From the NCBI RefSeq assembly GCF_900113005.1, contig NZ_FONW01000002.1, positions 434,001-498,000 of the forward strand: DNA of 64,000 nucleotides. The letters run 5' to 3'. Both the position numbers and the translations under genes were made by a program. This document shows positions 24,627-34,624 of the stretch, one piece after another. Source of the DNA: Sunxiuqinia elliptica (GTDB taxonomy: Bacteria; Bacteroidota; Bacteroidia; Bacteroidales; Prolixibacteraceae). The number at the start of each line of letters is the position of its first letter. The first letter of the stretch is position 1. Below the pieces are notes generated by a model that saw only the letters and a program-made list of their open reading frames with translations, had not been told where the DNA came from and ran no database searches.

Positions 24627-27600
24627 ATGGAATGGATTAAAAAATACAGTTACCTGATTCTTTCACTATTGTTGTTTGTCTTTGCCTTTGTGCAAGAACA
24701 CCATTTGCTTTATCATAATCCGGAAAATGAGTTGGTTGAGAAATTTGAGTTTCAGTTGCACAAGCAAAAGGAGTTGTTGAATGAGAAACTGGATGGGATT
24801 GAAAAGGTCATCGCTGATTCGACATTTGATGGGAATTACCAAGCTAGCTTGATCGACTATTCTGAGCTGTACCACAATCAGGGATTGGGTTTTGTGGTAC
24901 TGGAAAAGAATGAACTTATTTACTGGTCGCATAATCATTTTGCCTTTACGAGCCGGTATTCCAGCAAAATGGCAAACCAAGAGCTTTTGGCTCTACCCAA
25001 TGGGACTTACTTGGGGATTAGCCGACAAGTTGATTCGCTTAATATTATCGGGCTTATTCATATTAAGGATGTTTACGGCATCGAAAACCAGTTTATCAAC
25101 AATCAGTTTGTAAAACCTTTTAAGCTGCCCGATAGCTTTGTCATTCAACGGGAGAAGTCAGAGTATAATTTGCCCGTTCGTGATGAGGAAGGGAATTACC
25201 TGTTTTCGGTAATGCCTTCAGGAAAGATAAAATGTACAAAAGCTCAACTACTTGTTCCTGCGGGCTTGTTTGCCTTGGCATTTATTTTTCTGCTGTTTTT
25301 TGTTCGTCGCGTGTTTAAAGATTTTCGACATGAAGATTTTCTTACTCGTGTAATTATTCTGGCTTTGGGACTTCTCGGTTTTTACTGGTTTCATGTGTTA
25401 TTCCGCATTCCGCAGATGATTGATGCATTTGAATTGTTTGGCCCTTCCTTGTATGCCTATTCTTTTTGGTTACCATCCTTAGGCGATTTGTTGGTTTTAG
25501 CAGTTCTGATCTTCTTTTGGAGTCTTAATTTTTCTAAAGATTTTACTTACTCCAAACGACCCAAATGGGTGGAGCTGGCTTTAGTATATGGCTTTAGCCT
25601 ATTTATGTACTTGTTGACGAATTATTTAATTGAAAACTTAATTCAAAACAGCAGTATTTCCTTCCAGTTGAATCGGATTGACGATATTGATCAATACAGT
25701 GTTGTGGGGTACTGTATTGTTGCTTTGCTCTTCTTTTCGGCTTTCTTAATCAACCTCAAAATTGTTGAATTGAGCGAGCGGTACTTTTCACGAACTTGGT
25801 TTTTACGAGTTCATCTTTTGCTGATTGCTGTTTTTGTTGGCTTAGTTTTGATTGTGAGTAATGGATATTTGTATATGGTTGGCCTGTTTCTGTTAACCAA
25901 CTTTTCGGTCGTTGCGCTTCAAAACACTCAGTTTAAACGATATTCACTTTCTTACCTGATTTACTTTGTTTCGTTGTTTGCATTTTTCTCGCTCATCAGT
26001 ATTCAACATTACAATAAGCTTCGGCGGGTTGAGAGCCAAAAGCTGATGACGGTAACCCTGAATTCGGAGCATGATCCGGCTGCTGAAATATTTTTGACAG
26101 AGATTCAGGAAGAATTGAACGTTGATTCAATCATCCCTTATCTTTTATCAACAACTTATGATGAGCTGGAGAATTATATTGAACGACAGTATTTTGGTGG
26201 ATATTTTCGAAAATACGATGTTGATATCATCTTGTGTCGAGGGTCAGATAGTTTGTTGTTAGAAAACGAAAATGAGTGGGTTCCCTGTTTCCCGTTTTTT
26301 GAGGAAATGATTTCGGAGTCTGGGACACGGATTCCGGGAACCAATTTCTACTTCATGGATAACCTTAATGGGCGAATTTCCTATATGGGGCAAATTTTCT
26401 ATCCTCTGTCAGCCGAGTCGATAGGAACATCTGTCTTTTTTGAGCTAAACTCCCGCCTATTGCCTGAAGGTGCAGGTTTCCCGGAGTTGCTTCTCGACAA
26501 GTCAATGGCTAAACCTGATCGTTATCGCCACTTTTCCTATGCGAAATACTTCGAGAAAGAATTGGTGCATTTGAGTGGTGACTACCAATACAATTACTAT
26601 GTGGATAGTTATGATATTCAAAATGATACGGACGAGTTTGTGTTAAAAAAGTGGGATGATCACGACCATTTGATTCATAATCTGGGAAATGGAAATTACA
26701 TTGTTGTAAGTTCTAAGTCGTTTGAGTTACTGGATTACCTGATTTCTTTTCCTTACTTGTTTGTCTTCTATTTCATTTTTATTCTGGTTGTTGTCTTTGG
26801 AGGAAATCCATCGTATCGGAAAAAGGCCATGGTTTTCGATTTGAAGTTCAAGATACAGGCTTCCATCATTACGGTGGTGTTGCTTTCACTGTTTGTTGTG
26901 GCCGGTGGAACCATTTTTTATAATATTCAGGAATATGAAAATAAGCACCAGGATGACCTGAATGAGAAGATGAAGTCGATTGCCGAGGAAATTGACATGC
27001 GTTTGAGCGATGTGGGTGAGATATCGCCGGATTTAGTCGATTGGTTGTGGCGTGAACTGAATAAACTCTCCATCATCTTCCGGACAGACATTAACATTTT
27101 TGGAGTGAATGGCGAGTTAATTGCTTCATCCAGGCCCGAGATTTATCTTCGGGGGATTATTTCGAACCGGGTGAATACTGAAGCCTATTATGAGTTGATT
27201 GAAAATTATCAGGTGAATTATTCCCAACCAGAGAAGATTGGAAATCTTTCGTACCTGTCGGTTTATGAACCGATTATTAACAATATGGGCGATTATCTTG
27301 GTTTTATCAACTTGCCTTACTTTACCAGAGGAGATGAGCTGAAACAGGAAATTTCTACCTTCATTGTGGCCTTCATTAACTTGTATGTGCTGCTGTTTTT
27401 GGCGAGTGTGATTGTGGCTGTGCTGTTGGCGAATCAGATTACCCGGCCTCTGAGTATGGTTCGCGAAAAGCTGAAGGGAATTCAGTTGGTGAAAAAGAAC
27501 GAACAGATTGTTTATCAGGGGGATGATGAGATTGGAGCTTTGATTCAGGAGTATAACCGTAAGGTGGAGGAATTGGCAGAAAGTGCCGAGCTTTTAGCAC

Positions 27601-28286
27601 GCTCCGAGCGGGAGTTGGCATGGCGTGAAATGGCCAAGCAGATTGCTCATGAGATCAAGAATCCACTGACGCCAATGAAGTTGAATATTCAGTATTTGCG
27701 GCGTGCAAAAGATGAAAAAGGAGAACACTTTGATGAATTTTTTGACCGGGTTACCGGTACGTTAATTGAACAGATTGATACGCTGTCGGAGATTGCTACC
27801 GAGTTTTCAAATTTTGCCAAAATCCCTAAAGCTCGTAACGAGGTGTTTGACTTGACTGACGAATTGAATAAGGTGGCCGGATTGTTTGAAACCAGCACTC
27901 AAATTGATTTTTCGGTTTATTTAAGAGAGCATGAAAAATTGCTGATTTATGCTGATCATGAGCAAATTTCGAGGGCTGTCGTTAACTTGGTGAAAAATGC
28001 CATTCAATCCATTCCGCCACAACGAAAAGGGAAAGTGGAGCTGCTTTTAAGCAAGCAGGATAATCAGGCAATTGTAGCTGTAAAAGACAATGGTAGTGGC
28101 ATTCCTGAAGATATTCGTCAGCAGATGTTCCAGCCGAATTTCACCACCAAAAGCAGTGGAATGGGGCTTGGCTTGGCAATTGTGAAAAAGATTATTGAAA
28201 ATGCGAAGGGAACCATTTGGTTTGAAACAGAGTTGGATGTCGGTTCTACATTTTACATTGAGTTGCCCTTGTATGAAGAGGAATGA
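24627..28286 (+). CDS. Very large NtrY-like membrane sensor histidine kinase
   Basis: 1219 residues. The N-terminal half has about 11-12 TM helices: one near residue 10, an extracytoplasmic segment to about 200, a cluster at about 205-460, a second extracytoplasmic segment of about 230 residues, then helices near 710, 750 and 920. HAMP (LANQITRPLSMVREKLKG) follows, then a dimerisation helix with phospho-acceptor His1008 in AHEIKNPLTPMKL, and the HATPase domain with NLVKNAIQS, DNGSGIPED and GMGLGLAI. The H-box resembles NtrY. No response-regulator gene is adjacent, so it is an orphan. The ligand is unknown; the two periplasmic segments suggest sensing of an envelope signal. Confidence 0.9.
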   Translation: MEWIKKYSYLILSLLLFVFAFVQEHHLLYHNPENELVEKFEFQLHKQKELLNEKLDGIEKVIADSTFDGNYQASLIDYSELYHNQGLGFVVLEKNELIYWSHNHFAFTSRYSSKMANQELLALPNGTYLGISRQVDSLNIIGLIHIKDVYGIENQFINNQFVKPFKLPDSFVIQREKSEYNLPVRDEEGNYLFSVMPSGKIKCTKAQLLVPAGLFALAFIFLLFFVRRVFKDFRHEDFLTRVIILALGLLGFYWFHVLFRIPQMIDAFELFGPSLYAYSFWLPSLGDLLVLAVLIFFWSLNFSKDFTYSKRPKWVELALVYGFSLFMYLLTNYLIENLIQNSSISFQLNRIDDIDQYSVVGYCIVALLFFSAFLINLKIVELSERYFSRTWFLRVHLLLIAVFVGLVLIVSNGYLYMVGLFLLTNFSVVALQNTQFKRYSLSYLIYFVSLFAFFSLISIQHYNKLRRVESQKLMTVTLNSEHDPAAEIFLTEIQEELNVDSIIPYLLSTTYDELENYIERQYFGGYFRKYDVDIILCRGSDSLLLENENEWVPCFPFFEEMISESGTRIPGTNFYFMDNLNGRISYMGQIFYPLSAESIGTSVFFELNSRLLPEGAGFPELLLDKSMAKPDRYRHFSYAKYFEKELVHLSGDYQYNYYVDSYDIQNDTDEFVLKKWDDHDHLIHNLGNGNYIVVSSKSFELLDYLISFPYLFVFYFIFILVVVFGGNPSYRKKAMVFDLKFKIQASIITVVLLSLFVVAGGTIFYNIQEYENKHQDDLNEKMKSIAEEIDMRLSDVGEISPDLVDWLWRELNKLSIIFRTDINIFGVNGELIASSRPEIYLRGIISNRVNTEAYYELIENYQVNYSQPEKIGNLSYLSVYEPIINNMGDYLGFINLPYFTRGDELKQEISTFIVAFINLYVLLFLASVIVAVLLANQITRPLSMVREKLKGIQLVKKNEQIVYQGDDEIGALIQEYNRKVEELAESAELLARSERELAWREMAKQIAHEIKNPLTPMKLNIQYLRRAKDEKGEHFDEFFDRVTGTLIEQIDTLSEIATEFSNFAKIPKARNEVFDLTDELNKVAGLFETSTQIDFSVYLREHEKLLIYADHEQISRAVVNLVKNAIQSIPPQRKGKVELLLSKQDNQAIVAVKDNGSGIPEDIRQQMFQPNFTTKSSGMGLGLAIVKKIIENAKGTIWFETELDVGSTFYIELPLYEEE

Positions 28287-28492
28287 GAATGTGTATTGAA
28301 GCTTGAAGGTCAGGCGGTTAAGATCCGGGCTTCCAAGGTCCGGATTGTTGAAAGAGGTCGGAGTTGGGGATTGGAGTTTCAGGTTTCTGTTGTCCGCTGT
28401 TCGCATATCACAGTTTGAAGTTTCCAAGTCTTGGTTCCTGTTTCTGAAAATCTGAATATCTATTTTCTGAGATGTATTATCTTGGCTTTTTA

Positions 28493-29140
28493 CTATCTAA
28501 GTAAACCTAGCTTTTGAAGTTTTTCTGAAGCTGCCATCCCATTCGGATTGCATCCGGGAAGCCCTTCCGGAATTGCTATTCCCAAGTCTTCATAATGCTT
28601 AACCCAAGTGTCAACAAACTTCCCGGTTACAGGATCTTTGAAAGTCATTGGATTCATTTTAAAGATGGAGTCGTGTTGAAAAGCTTTGTAGATGAATTCT
28701 GAACAGTAGTGGCTTGAATCGCTCAGCACGTAGCTGAAATTGTAGGGCTTTCCGAGCATACTGTATGCTTTTTGGATAGCTTGCGGAATACCCTTTCTGT
28801 ACGGTTCTTTTAAACGATAAACAAAAACTTGAGTTGAGTCGCTTTCAGAATGTGTGAATTCGTTCAGGCTTACTTTACAGGTTCCTCCAACAGAACTGGC
28901 ATGCAACACAAAAACAGAATCTTGTTCGACAACTGCTAAGCCAACATGCGAAAAATGAGTCTTCTGATTGGTTTGCGTGACTTGGTCTATTGCTTGAGAA
29001 AGTGATGCCGTTACTTTTTCGCGGAACAATAGGTCGCTGGTTTTTATGTTGCAGCTGACAATGGTCTGTGCTTGACTATTCATTGTGGTCATAAAGAGTA
29101 GGGTGATCAGAAAATGAAGTTTTAAAAAGCATGCTCGCAT
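28493..29140 (-). CDS. YiiX/YebB-like (NlpC/P60-superfamily) cysteine hydrolase
   Basis: 215 residues, signal peptide with cleavage near MNSQAQ. Permuted papain-like fold: His in HFSHVGLAVVEQ and Cys in HYCSEFIYKAF form the probable catalytic pair. Family members act on peptide or acyl amide bonds in the envelope; the specific substrate is unknown. It is 12 nt downstream of arfB on the same strand, so possibly co-transcribed. Confidence 0.82.
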   Translation of the reverse strand: MRACFLKLHFLITLLFMTTMNSQAQTIVSCNIKTSDLLFREKVTASLSQAIDQVTQTNQKTHFSHVGLAVVEQDSVFVLHASSVGGTCKVSLNEFTHSESDSTQVFVYRLKEPYRKGIPQAIQKAYSMLGKPYNFSYVLSDSSHYCSEFIYKAFQHDSIFKMNPMTFKDPVTGKFVDTWVKHYEDLGIAIPEGLPGCNPNGMAASEKLQKLGLLR

Positions 29141-29152
29141 GTTACTTGGGGT

Positions 29153-29569
29153 TTATAAGTCAATTTTTCCACGCCTTTTCTTTTTTTCAGCGGTTTGCTT
29201 TTTGAGTTCCATGCGCTTTTGGATGGATGCGCGGGTGGGCTTAGTGGCTTTTCGTTTTTTGATGGGCCTTAGCGCTTTGTGCAAGAGCTCATAAAGCTTT
29301 TCAATTGCCAATGCCTTATTTTTGTACTGCGATCGTTCTTGTTGGCAAACCACAATCAAGTCGCCGTCGCTAGTTAGTTGAGAAGAAAGCTTTTGGTGAA
29401 GGATCACTTTTTGGTCATCACTTAGCAGCTCTGACTTTTGTGGATTAAAACGTAGTTCAACCCGGGAATCGGTTTTGTTAACGTGTTGTCCGCCCGGTCC
29501 GCTGCTTCGACTTGTTTTAAAAGTAAACTCACTTGTTAAATCCGGTAGATGTGTTAACGCCGTGTTCAT
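29153..29569 (-). CDS. arfB: Peptidyl-tRNA hydrolase ArfB (ribosome rescue)
   Basis: 138 residues with the release-factor catalytic core SSGPGGQHVNKTDSRV, whose GGQ hydrolyses peptidyl-tRNA on stalled ribosomes, and a basic C-terminal tail (KKRKATKPTRASIQ, KKKRRGK) that enters the mRNA channel. It has no codon-recognition domain, so it is ArfB and not RF1/RF2. Sits in a minus-strand run with rhomboid genes. Confidence 0.95.
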   Translation of the reverse strand: MNTALTHLPDLTSEFTFKTSRSSGPGGQHVNKTDSRVELRFNPQKSELLSDDQKVILHQKLSSQLTSDGDLIVVCQQERSQYKNKALAIEKLYELLHKALRPIKKRKATKPTRASIQKRMELKKQTAEKKKRRGKIDL

Positions 29570-29593
29570 GGCTAAGTTTTTTTGGGAGATAAG

Positions 29594-30466
29594 CTATTTC
29601 CCCATTTTAAAGAGCAATTCTTTTTCCTCTTTCGTTAGTGAATCATAGCCCGATTTGCTGATTTTTTCCAACACCCTATTAACTTCTTCTTGCTTCAAGT
29701 TTTGCTGGCGGTTGTATTCAATATCATCGTTAGCTTTTCCCTTGTAGGTTATTTTTATTTTCTGCTTGGGCTTAAAGAGTTTGGCGCCTTTATCCAGTAG
29801 CGAACTTACTCCCTTGGTCAGGTCATTATTCTTACGGTATTGTAGAACAAACAGTAAGCCGAATGCTGCTCCTCCAATATGGGCCAAGTTGCCTCCAGCA
29901 TTGGATGATGCAATCCCGATGACGTACATAGCGACAGCAACAAGAGCAATGTATTTCATTTTTATTGGTCCAATAAACAAGAGGTTGATGGTATGATTTG
30001 GTGCCCACATGGCGACGGCAATTACAATGGCAATAACCGATGCTGAAGCTCCGAGCAGTTGTGAAAATGGTACCTGGTTAGCAAAGGCCGGGAAAAGATT
30101 GTAGGCAGCCAGGAAAAAGATCCCCCCAACGATGCCGCCCAACAGGTATACGCCAATCAATTGTTTTTCATTGAAGTAGAATAGAAACAACTTGCCCAGC
30201 CAATACAACCAAAGGATGTTGAAGAGAATATGCAAAAAATCAAAATGAAGGAACATGTAGGTAATCAAGGTCCATGGCTTGTATACAAGCTGACTAATAT
30301 CGGCAGGTAGAGCCAACCAACTGATTAACGAAAAGTCCTGGTTCAACAAGAAAAAGAAAACATTAATGATGCGGATAACCAGAAATACACCAATATTGAT
30401 GTAGATCAGGCGTGTTAAAGCAGATCCCTTTTTAAATGATTCCTTTATTTCGTCGAGAATACTCAT
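29594..30466 (-). CDS. Rhomboid-family intramembrane serine protease with cytosolic tail
   Basis: 290 residues, about six TM helices. The catalytic Ser is in LLGASASVIAI (GxSx type, near residue 140) and His in NLAHIGGAAFG. A hydrophilic tail of about 70 residues, FKPKQKIKITYKGKANDDIE to the end, resembles the DUF6576-type extension. Substrates unknown. Followed 15 nt upstream by a second rhomboid, forming a tandem pair. Confidence 0.9.
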   Translation of the reverse strand: MSILDEIKESFKKGSALTRLIYINIGVFLVIRIINVFFFLLNQDFSLISWLALPADISQLVYKPWTLITYMFLHFDFLHILFNILWLYWLGKLFLFYFNEKQLIGVYLLGGIVGGIFFLAAYNLFPAFANQVPFSQLLGASASVIAIVIAVAMWAPNHTINLLFIGPIKMKYIALVAVAMYVIGIASSNAGGNLAHIGGAAFGLLFVLQYRKNNDLTKGVSSLLDKGAKLFKPKQKIKITYKGKANDDIEYNRQQNLKQEEVNRVLEKISKSGYDSLTKEEKELLFKMGK

Positions 30467-30481
30467 GATTTTTTTTTGACG

Positions 30482-31222
30482 CTAGTAAAAATTGTTGGTA
30501 TTCTTATTCCAATAACGAATAAGAAGATAGCCAAACAGCATGCCTCCTAAGTGAGCAAAGTGGGCGACATTACTTCCCGGACGAGCAAGTCCCAGGTATA
30601 ACTCGATTAAGCCGTAACCAATAACAAAATACTTGGCTTTAATCGGAATAGGCGGAAATAGCAGCATCAATTGCGTGTTTGGGAAGAGCATTCCAAAACC
30701 AAGCAATACCCCAAAAACAGCACCCGATGCACCAACGGTAGGTACGTTAAGTAGAACATTTAACTTACCCATCAGTGGATCTGTGTAGTTTTTTCCCTGC
30801 ATCCAAATGGAAGTCCCGTTCTGAACAACCAAGTCAATTTGTTCCGGTGTCATTTTTGAAACGACAGATTGGTATTCAATAAAGTTGACAAAAGTGTGCA
30901 AGACAGCGGCTCCTAGTCCGGTGACAAAATAGTAGATAAAAAAACGTTTTGGTCCCCACACACTTTCCAGAATGCGGCCGAACATCCAAAGAGCAAACAT
31001 GTTGAACAAGAGGTGTGTAAAGCCCCCGTGCATAAACATATGGGAGACAATCTGGTAAGGCTCAAACTGTGGTGAAGCAAAAAAGTGCAGGCCTAATATA
31101 CGTGATAGCTCAACACCTCGCATACTCATGATATAAGTAGCCAGCAGCATTAAAACATTAATGATGATTAAGTTTTTAACGACTGGAGGTATGGAGCCGA
31201 AGTTGGGTCTGTAATTCTGCAT
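30482..31222 (-). CDS. Rhomboid-family intramembrane serine protease
   Basis: 246 residues with six TM helices. Catalytic Ser in VGASGAVFGVLLG and His in HFAHLGGMLFGYLL; the HxxxN-type loop MHGGFTHLLFNMFALWMFG is the characteristic L1/TM2 segment. It differs from the downstream rhomboid by lacking the soluble tail and having a better GASG motif, so it is likely an independent active protease. Two adjacent paralogues are typical of Bacteroidota. Confidence 0.93.
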   Translation of the reverse strand: MQNYRPNFGSIPPVVKNLIIINVLMLLATYIMSMRGVELSRILGLHFFASPQFEPYQIVSHMFMHGGFTHLLFNMFALWMFGRILESVWGPKRFFIYYFVTGLGAAVLHTFVNFIEYQSVVSKMTPEQIDLVVQNGTSIWMQGKNYTDPLMGKLNVLLNVPTVGASGAVFGVLLGFGMLFPNTQLMLLFPPIPIKAKYFVIGYGLIELYLGLARPGSNVAHFAHLGGMLFGYLLIRYWNKNTNNFY

Positions 31223-31304
31223 AGTCGAAAATTTTATTGTAGGCTACAAGAGCCAAGCCAAAAGTTGTGTTTCGTACAAAGTAAACAATTCTATAGACAA
31301 ATTG

Positions 31305-33170
31305 TCACTTTAAAAGTTTTTCAAAATGCTCAATCGGCATAATTGTTAACACTTGTTTTCCCGATGGCGAAAAATTGGGGGTTGAACAAGCAAACAATTG
31401 ATCAATCAGTTGGTTAATTTCCTCTAGCTTCATGGCATAGCCATACGAGATGGCAGAGGCACGGGCCAATGAGGCAGCCACATTTTCGCGAGCTTTTTCC
31501 TTCAGGTCAGTAGCCGAGCTTTTGATATCTTCAAGCAAGGATTCGATAACTTCCAGTGGAGACGAGTTATCCAGCATTCCTGGAGTCCCATTGATGATGA
31601 AGCTGTTGTTTCCAAAATCCCGGATGTCAAAACCTAAAACTTTCAGGTCGTCTAAAACAGAACGTAATAATTCGGCATCTGCTGGATTGAGGTCAAACGT
31701 ATGTGGGAAAAGCTGTTGTTGACTAACCGTTTCATTGGTTGCTATCACAGCCATAAAATTTTCAAACAGAATACGTTCGTGGGCACGCTTTTGGTCAATG
31801 ACCATCAGTCCTGACTTCACCGGTGTCAGAATATATTTGTTCTTAAACTGAAAGCATGTTCGGCTGTTGTGCTGCTCTTCATGCTTTATTTCTAAGGGGC
31901 TTTGTTCCTGGTTAATATGCTTTTCATTGGGAAACTCTTCAGGCGCTTCTTCCTCTTCTTCTTGAGCAAAGTCCCGATACAGTTTTTCCCAATATTGTGC
32001 TTTTTTATTATCAGGTGGTGTATTTGCAAAATCAGGAATTGATGTAAACTTCTTTTCTTCTTCAAAAGGATTATAGGTTGGATCAATCTCGATTTCCGGG
32101 GGGCGAATTTCTCCTGCATTTTTAGGAGGAAGTGGAATTTCAATACTTCCTGCCTGATCGAAATCAATTGAAGGCACCACATTGTGTCTTCCGAGTGATT
32201 CGCGGACAGAAGCTCTAATCATTTGCCAAATCGCAGATTCACTTTCAAATTTAATTTCGGTTTTTGTTGGGTGAATGTTGATATCGATGCTTTCAGGTTT
32301 CACCTCAAAAAACAGGAAGTAAGATGGGATACTGTCTGGCGGTAATATTTTTTCGTAAGCTTGCATCACTGCTTTGTGAAAAAAGGAGTGACGCATGTAG
32401 CGCTTGTTTACAAAGAAAAACTGTTCGCCAAATGTTTTACGGGCATGTTTGGGTTGACCGATGTACCCGGTAATATTCACCAAACTGGTTTCTGTATTTA
32501 CAGGAATCAGGTTTTGAGTGCTGTTTTTTCCAAATAAAATTCCAATTCGTTTTCGGATGTTATCTTGCCCCAACTCATAGATGGTTTGTTGATTATGAAT
32601 CAACGAAAATGAAATATCGGAGTTGGCTAAGGCAATTCGCTGAACTTCAGTGATTACGTGTTTAAGCTCTGTCGAGTTTGCTTTTAAAAACTTACGTCGT
32701 GCCGGAACATTAAAAAACAGGTTTTTAACCATGAAGTTTGTTCCACAAGCACAGCTGGTTGCTTCTTGCTTAATAACCTTCGAACCGTTGATGTGAATAA
32801 ATGTCCCAATTTCTTGGTCGTGTTGACAGGTATGTAATTCAACATCAGCAATTGCTGCAATAGATGCTAATGCCTCACCACGAAAACCCATGGTGCGGAT
32901 CTCAAATAGATCATTGGCTTCTTTGATTTTTGACGTGGCGTGACGCTCAAATGCCATTCGGGCATCGGTGTCTGACATACCACAACCATTGTCGCTTACT
33001 TGGATAAGCGTACGACCGGCATCTTTCAAATTGATCTTAATTTGAGATGCACCGGCATCTATAGCATTTTCAACGAGTTCTTTAACGACAGATGCAGGAC
33101 GTTGAATAACTTCACCTGCTGCGATTTGGTTTGCAACCGAATCAGGAAGTAATTGAATGATATCTGGCAC
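31305..33170 (-). CDS. mutL: DNA mismatch repair protein MutL
   Basis: 621 residues. N-terminal GHKL ATPase: VVKELVENAIDAGASQI, DNGCGMSD and FRGEALASIAAI. The C-terminal dimerisation domain begins near 430. I do not see the DQHAxxER-(E)4E endonuclease motif in its usual form; VIDQKRAHERILFENF occupies that position with a Lys-Arg change. Links MutS to downstream excision. Its start is 9 nt from the preceding small membrane-protein gene, so they probably share an mRNA. Confidence 0.97.
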   Translation of the reverse strand: MPDIIQLLPDSVANQIAAGEVIQRPASVVKELVENAIDAGASQIKINLKDAGRTLIQVSDNGCGMSDTDARMAFERHATSKIKEANDLFEIRTMGFRGEALASIAAIADVELHTCQHDQEIGTFIHINGSKVIKQEATSCACGTNFMVKNLFFNVPARRKFLKANSTELKHVITEVQRIALANSDISFSLIHNQQTIYELGQDNIRKRIGILFGKNSTQNLIPVNTETSLVNITGYIGQPKHARKTFGEQFFFVNKRYMRHSFFHKAVMQAYEKILPPDSIPSYFLFFEVKPESIDINIHPTKTEIKFESESAIWQMIRASVRESLGRHNVVPSIDFDQAGSIEIPLPPKNAGEIRPPEIEIDPTYNPFEEEKKFTSIPDFANTPPDNKKAQYWEKLYRDFAQEEEEEAPEEFPNEKHINQEQSPLEIKHEEQHNSRTCFQFKNKYILTPVKSGLMVIDQKRAHERILFENFMAVIATNETVSQQQLFPHTFDLNPADAELLRSVLDDLKVLGFDIRDFGNNSFIINGTPGMLDNSSPLEVIESLLEDIKSSATDLKEKARENVAASLARASAISYGYAMKLEEINQLIDQLFACSTPNFSPSGKQVLTIMPIEHFEKLLK

Positions 33171-33179
33171 AGAGAATCT

Positions 33180-33476
33180 TTAAAATTTGAAAAACAAATA
33201 AACTGCTAGTGATAAAATGACAATCAGCATGATTAGTCGGGTATTGGAGCTTTTGCGCGCATCCGATGCTGTTTTTGATGAATCACCCATTGAGCGACGA
33301 AATTGTCCTCGAATATTGGGCCGGTAGTTTTCATCAGACTCCTTCTTTTCATGAATACCCATTTCTTTCTTAATCCGGCTTTCACGCTCTTCCATTTCCT
33401 CTTTTTCCGGGTTAAAATACCGATAAGGTATATTAAAACGGCGATGGTTGGGTAGATGAAAAAATTTCCCGATCAT
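33180..33476 (-). CDS. Small tail-anchored membrane protein, unknown function
   Basis: 98 residues from ATG 33476 (an upstream in-frame Met at 33512 is less likely, as the segment is not protein-like). A charged cytosolic region with Tyr-rich NIPYRYFNPEKEEMEERES is followed by one C-terminal helix, LIMLIVILSLAVYLFFKF. I do not recognise a named family. It precedes mutL by 9 nt; the association is positional only. Confidence 0.65.
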   Translation of the reverse strand: MIGKFFHLPNHRRFNIPYRYFNPEKEEMEERESRIKKEMGIHEKKESDENYRPNIRGQFRRSMGDSSKTASDARKSSNTRLIMLIVILSLAVYLFFKF

Positions 33477-33574
33477 GGCTTTAATTGTATTGATTGACTC
33501 ACAAAAATACAAAAATCAAGCCAGATGATAAAAGAGAAAAACGTTAAAAGTCGTAAACAGCACTAGGCGGGTTC

Positions 33575-34387
33575 TCAGGATTGATGTGTCCCATTTAGGG
33601 GAGTGCCACATTTCTTGCAGAAAACAGCGTCATTATCATGCTTGTCATGAAGACATTGAGAACAGACTTGCGTGTTGGTTTTGTCTGGAGTTCGTATCAT
33701 CTCGGCAGTCACAATGCCGGTTGGTACTGCAATAATGGCATACCCGGCAATCATCACTACGCTGGCTAGTAATTGCCCCAAAGGAGTTTGTGGCGAAATA
33801 TCACCGTAGCCAACTGTGGTCATGGTAACAATTGCCCAATAGATACTTGATGGAATACTTACAAAACTATTCTCTGGGCCTTCAATCAGGTACATAAGTG
33901 TCCCGACAATAATGACCAGATTAATAATGAAGAAAAGGAAGACGAAAATTTTCTCACGGCTGGCCCAAAGAGCACGTGATAAATTGTTCCCTGCAACCGT
34001 ATAGCGGTTGAGTTTAAAGATTCGAAAAACACGTAACAGCCGAATGGCTCGAATAACTACTAAACTGTGGCTACCAACAAATACTAAACTCAGGTAAGTA
34101 GGTAAAACAGCAAGTAAATCAATGATTCCATAAAAGCTGAAGACGTATTTGAACGGACGTTTCACAATGAAAATCCGGAGTAGGTATTCAAGGGTGAAAA
34201 CCAGCGTAATCACCCATTCCAGAATTCTTAAAAGTCCACGATATTCGGCATTAATTGAGGGAACGCTTTCCAGCAAAACCAGCAAAATGCTAATTAGAAT
34301 GGTGATGAGTAGAATCACGTCAAACGCTTTGCCTTTGGGGGTGTCTGCTTCAAAAATGATCTCGTAAAGCTCTTGTTTAAGTCTCAT
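33575..34387 (-). CDS. Kv-like ion channel with C-terminal zinc ribbon
   Basis: 270-residue voltage-gated potassium-type channel. S1-S4 span about 20-135; S4 carries spaced arginines in VIRAIRLLRVFRIFKLNRY. The pore has the selectivity filter TMTTVGYGDISP before S6. The tail (from about 235) contains two CxxC pairs, CSQC and CKKC, separated by 13 residues, a probable zinc ribbon in the cytoplasm. No regulatory RCK domain. Stands between the mutL unit and the divergent comM gene. Confidence 0.92.
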   Translation of the reverse strand: MRLKQELYEIIFEADTPKGKAFDVILLITILISILLVLLESVPSINAEYRGLLRILEWVITLVFTLEYLLRIFIVKRPFKYVFSFYGIIDLLAVLPTYLSLVFVGSHSLVVIRAIRLLRVFRIFKLNRYTVAGNNLSRALWASREKIFVFLFFIINLVIIVGTLMYLIEGPENSFVSIPSSIYWAIVTMTTVGYGDISPQTPLGQLLASVVMIAGYAIIAVPTGIVTAEMIRTPDKTNTQVCSQCLHDKHDNDAVFCKKCGTPLNGTHQS

Positions 34388-34624
34388 TTGCCTGGGGTTG
34401 AAATGAAACTTAAAATTAGCAAAAACAATTGAGAAGAAGGGAAGAATGTCCTTTTACCAAAAGGTAGAAGTGGAGTCAGCTCAAGTTTTGTGAATACTCA
34501 TTCTATGGGGATGAGGGCGTTATTGGGTTCGTTTTCAGCGAGAAGACTGGCTTGAATACTTGCAATTTAACAAGAGTCCTTGTAAATTTATGTTTTGTTC
34601 ATAACTTCCCTTAATTCTTGCCCT

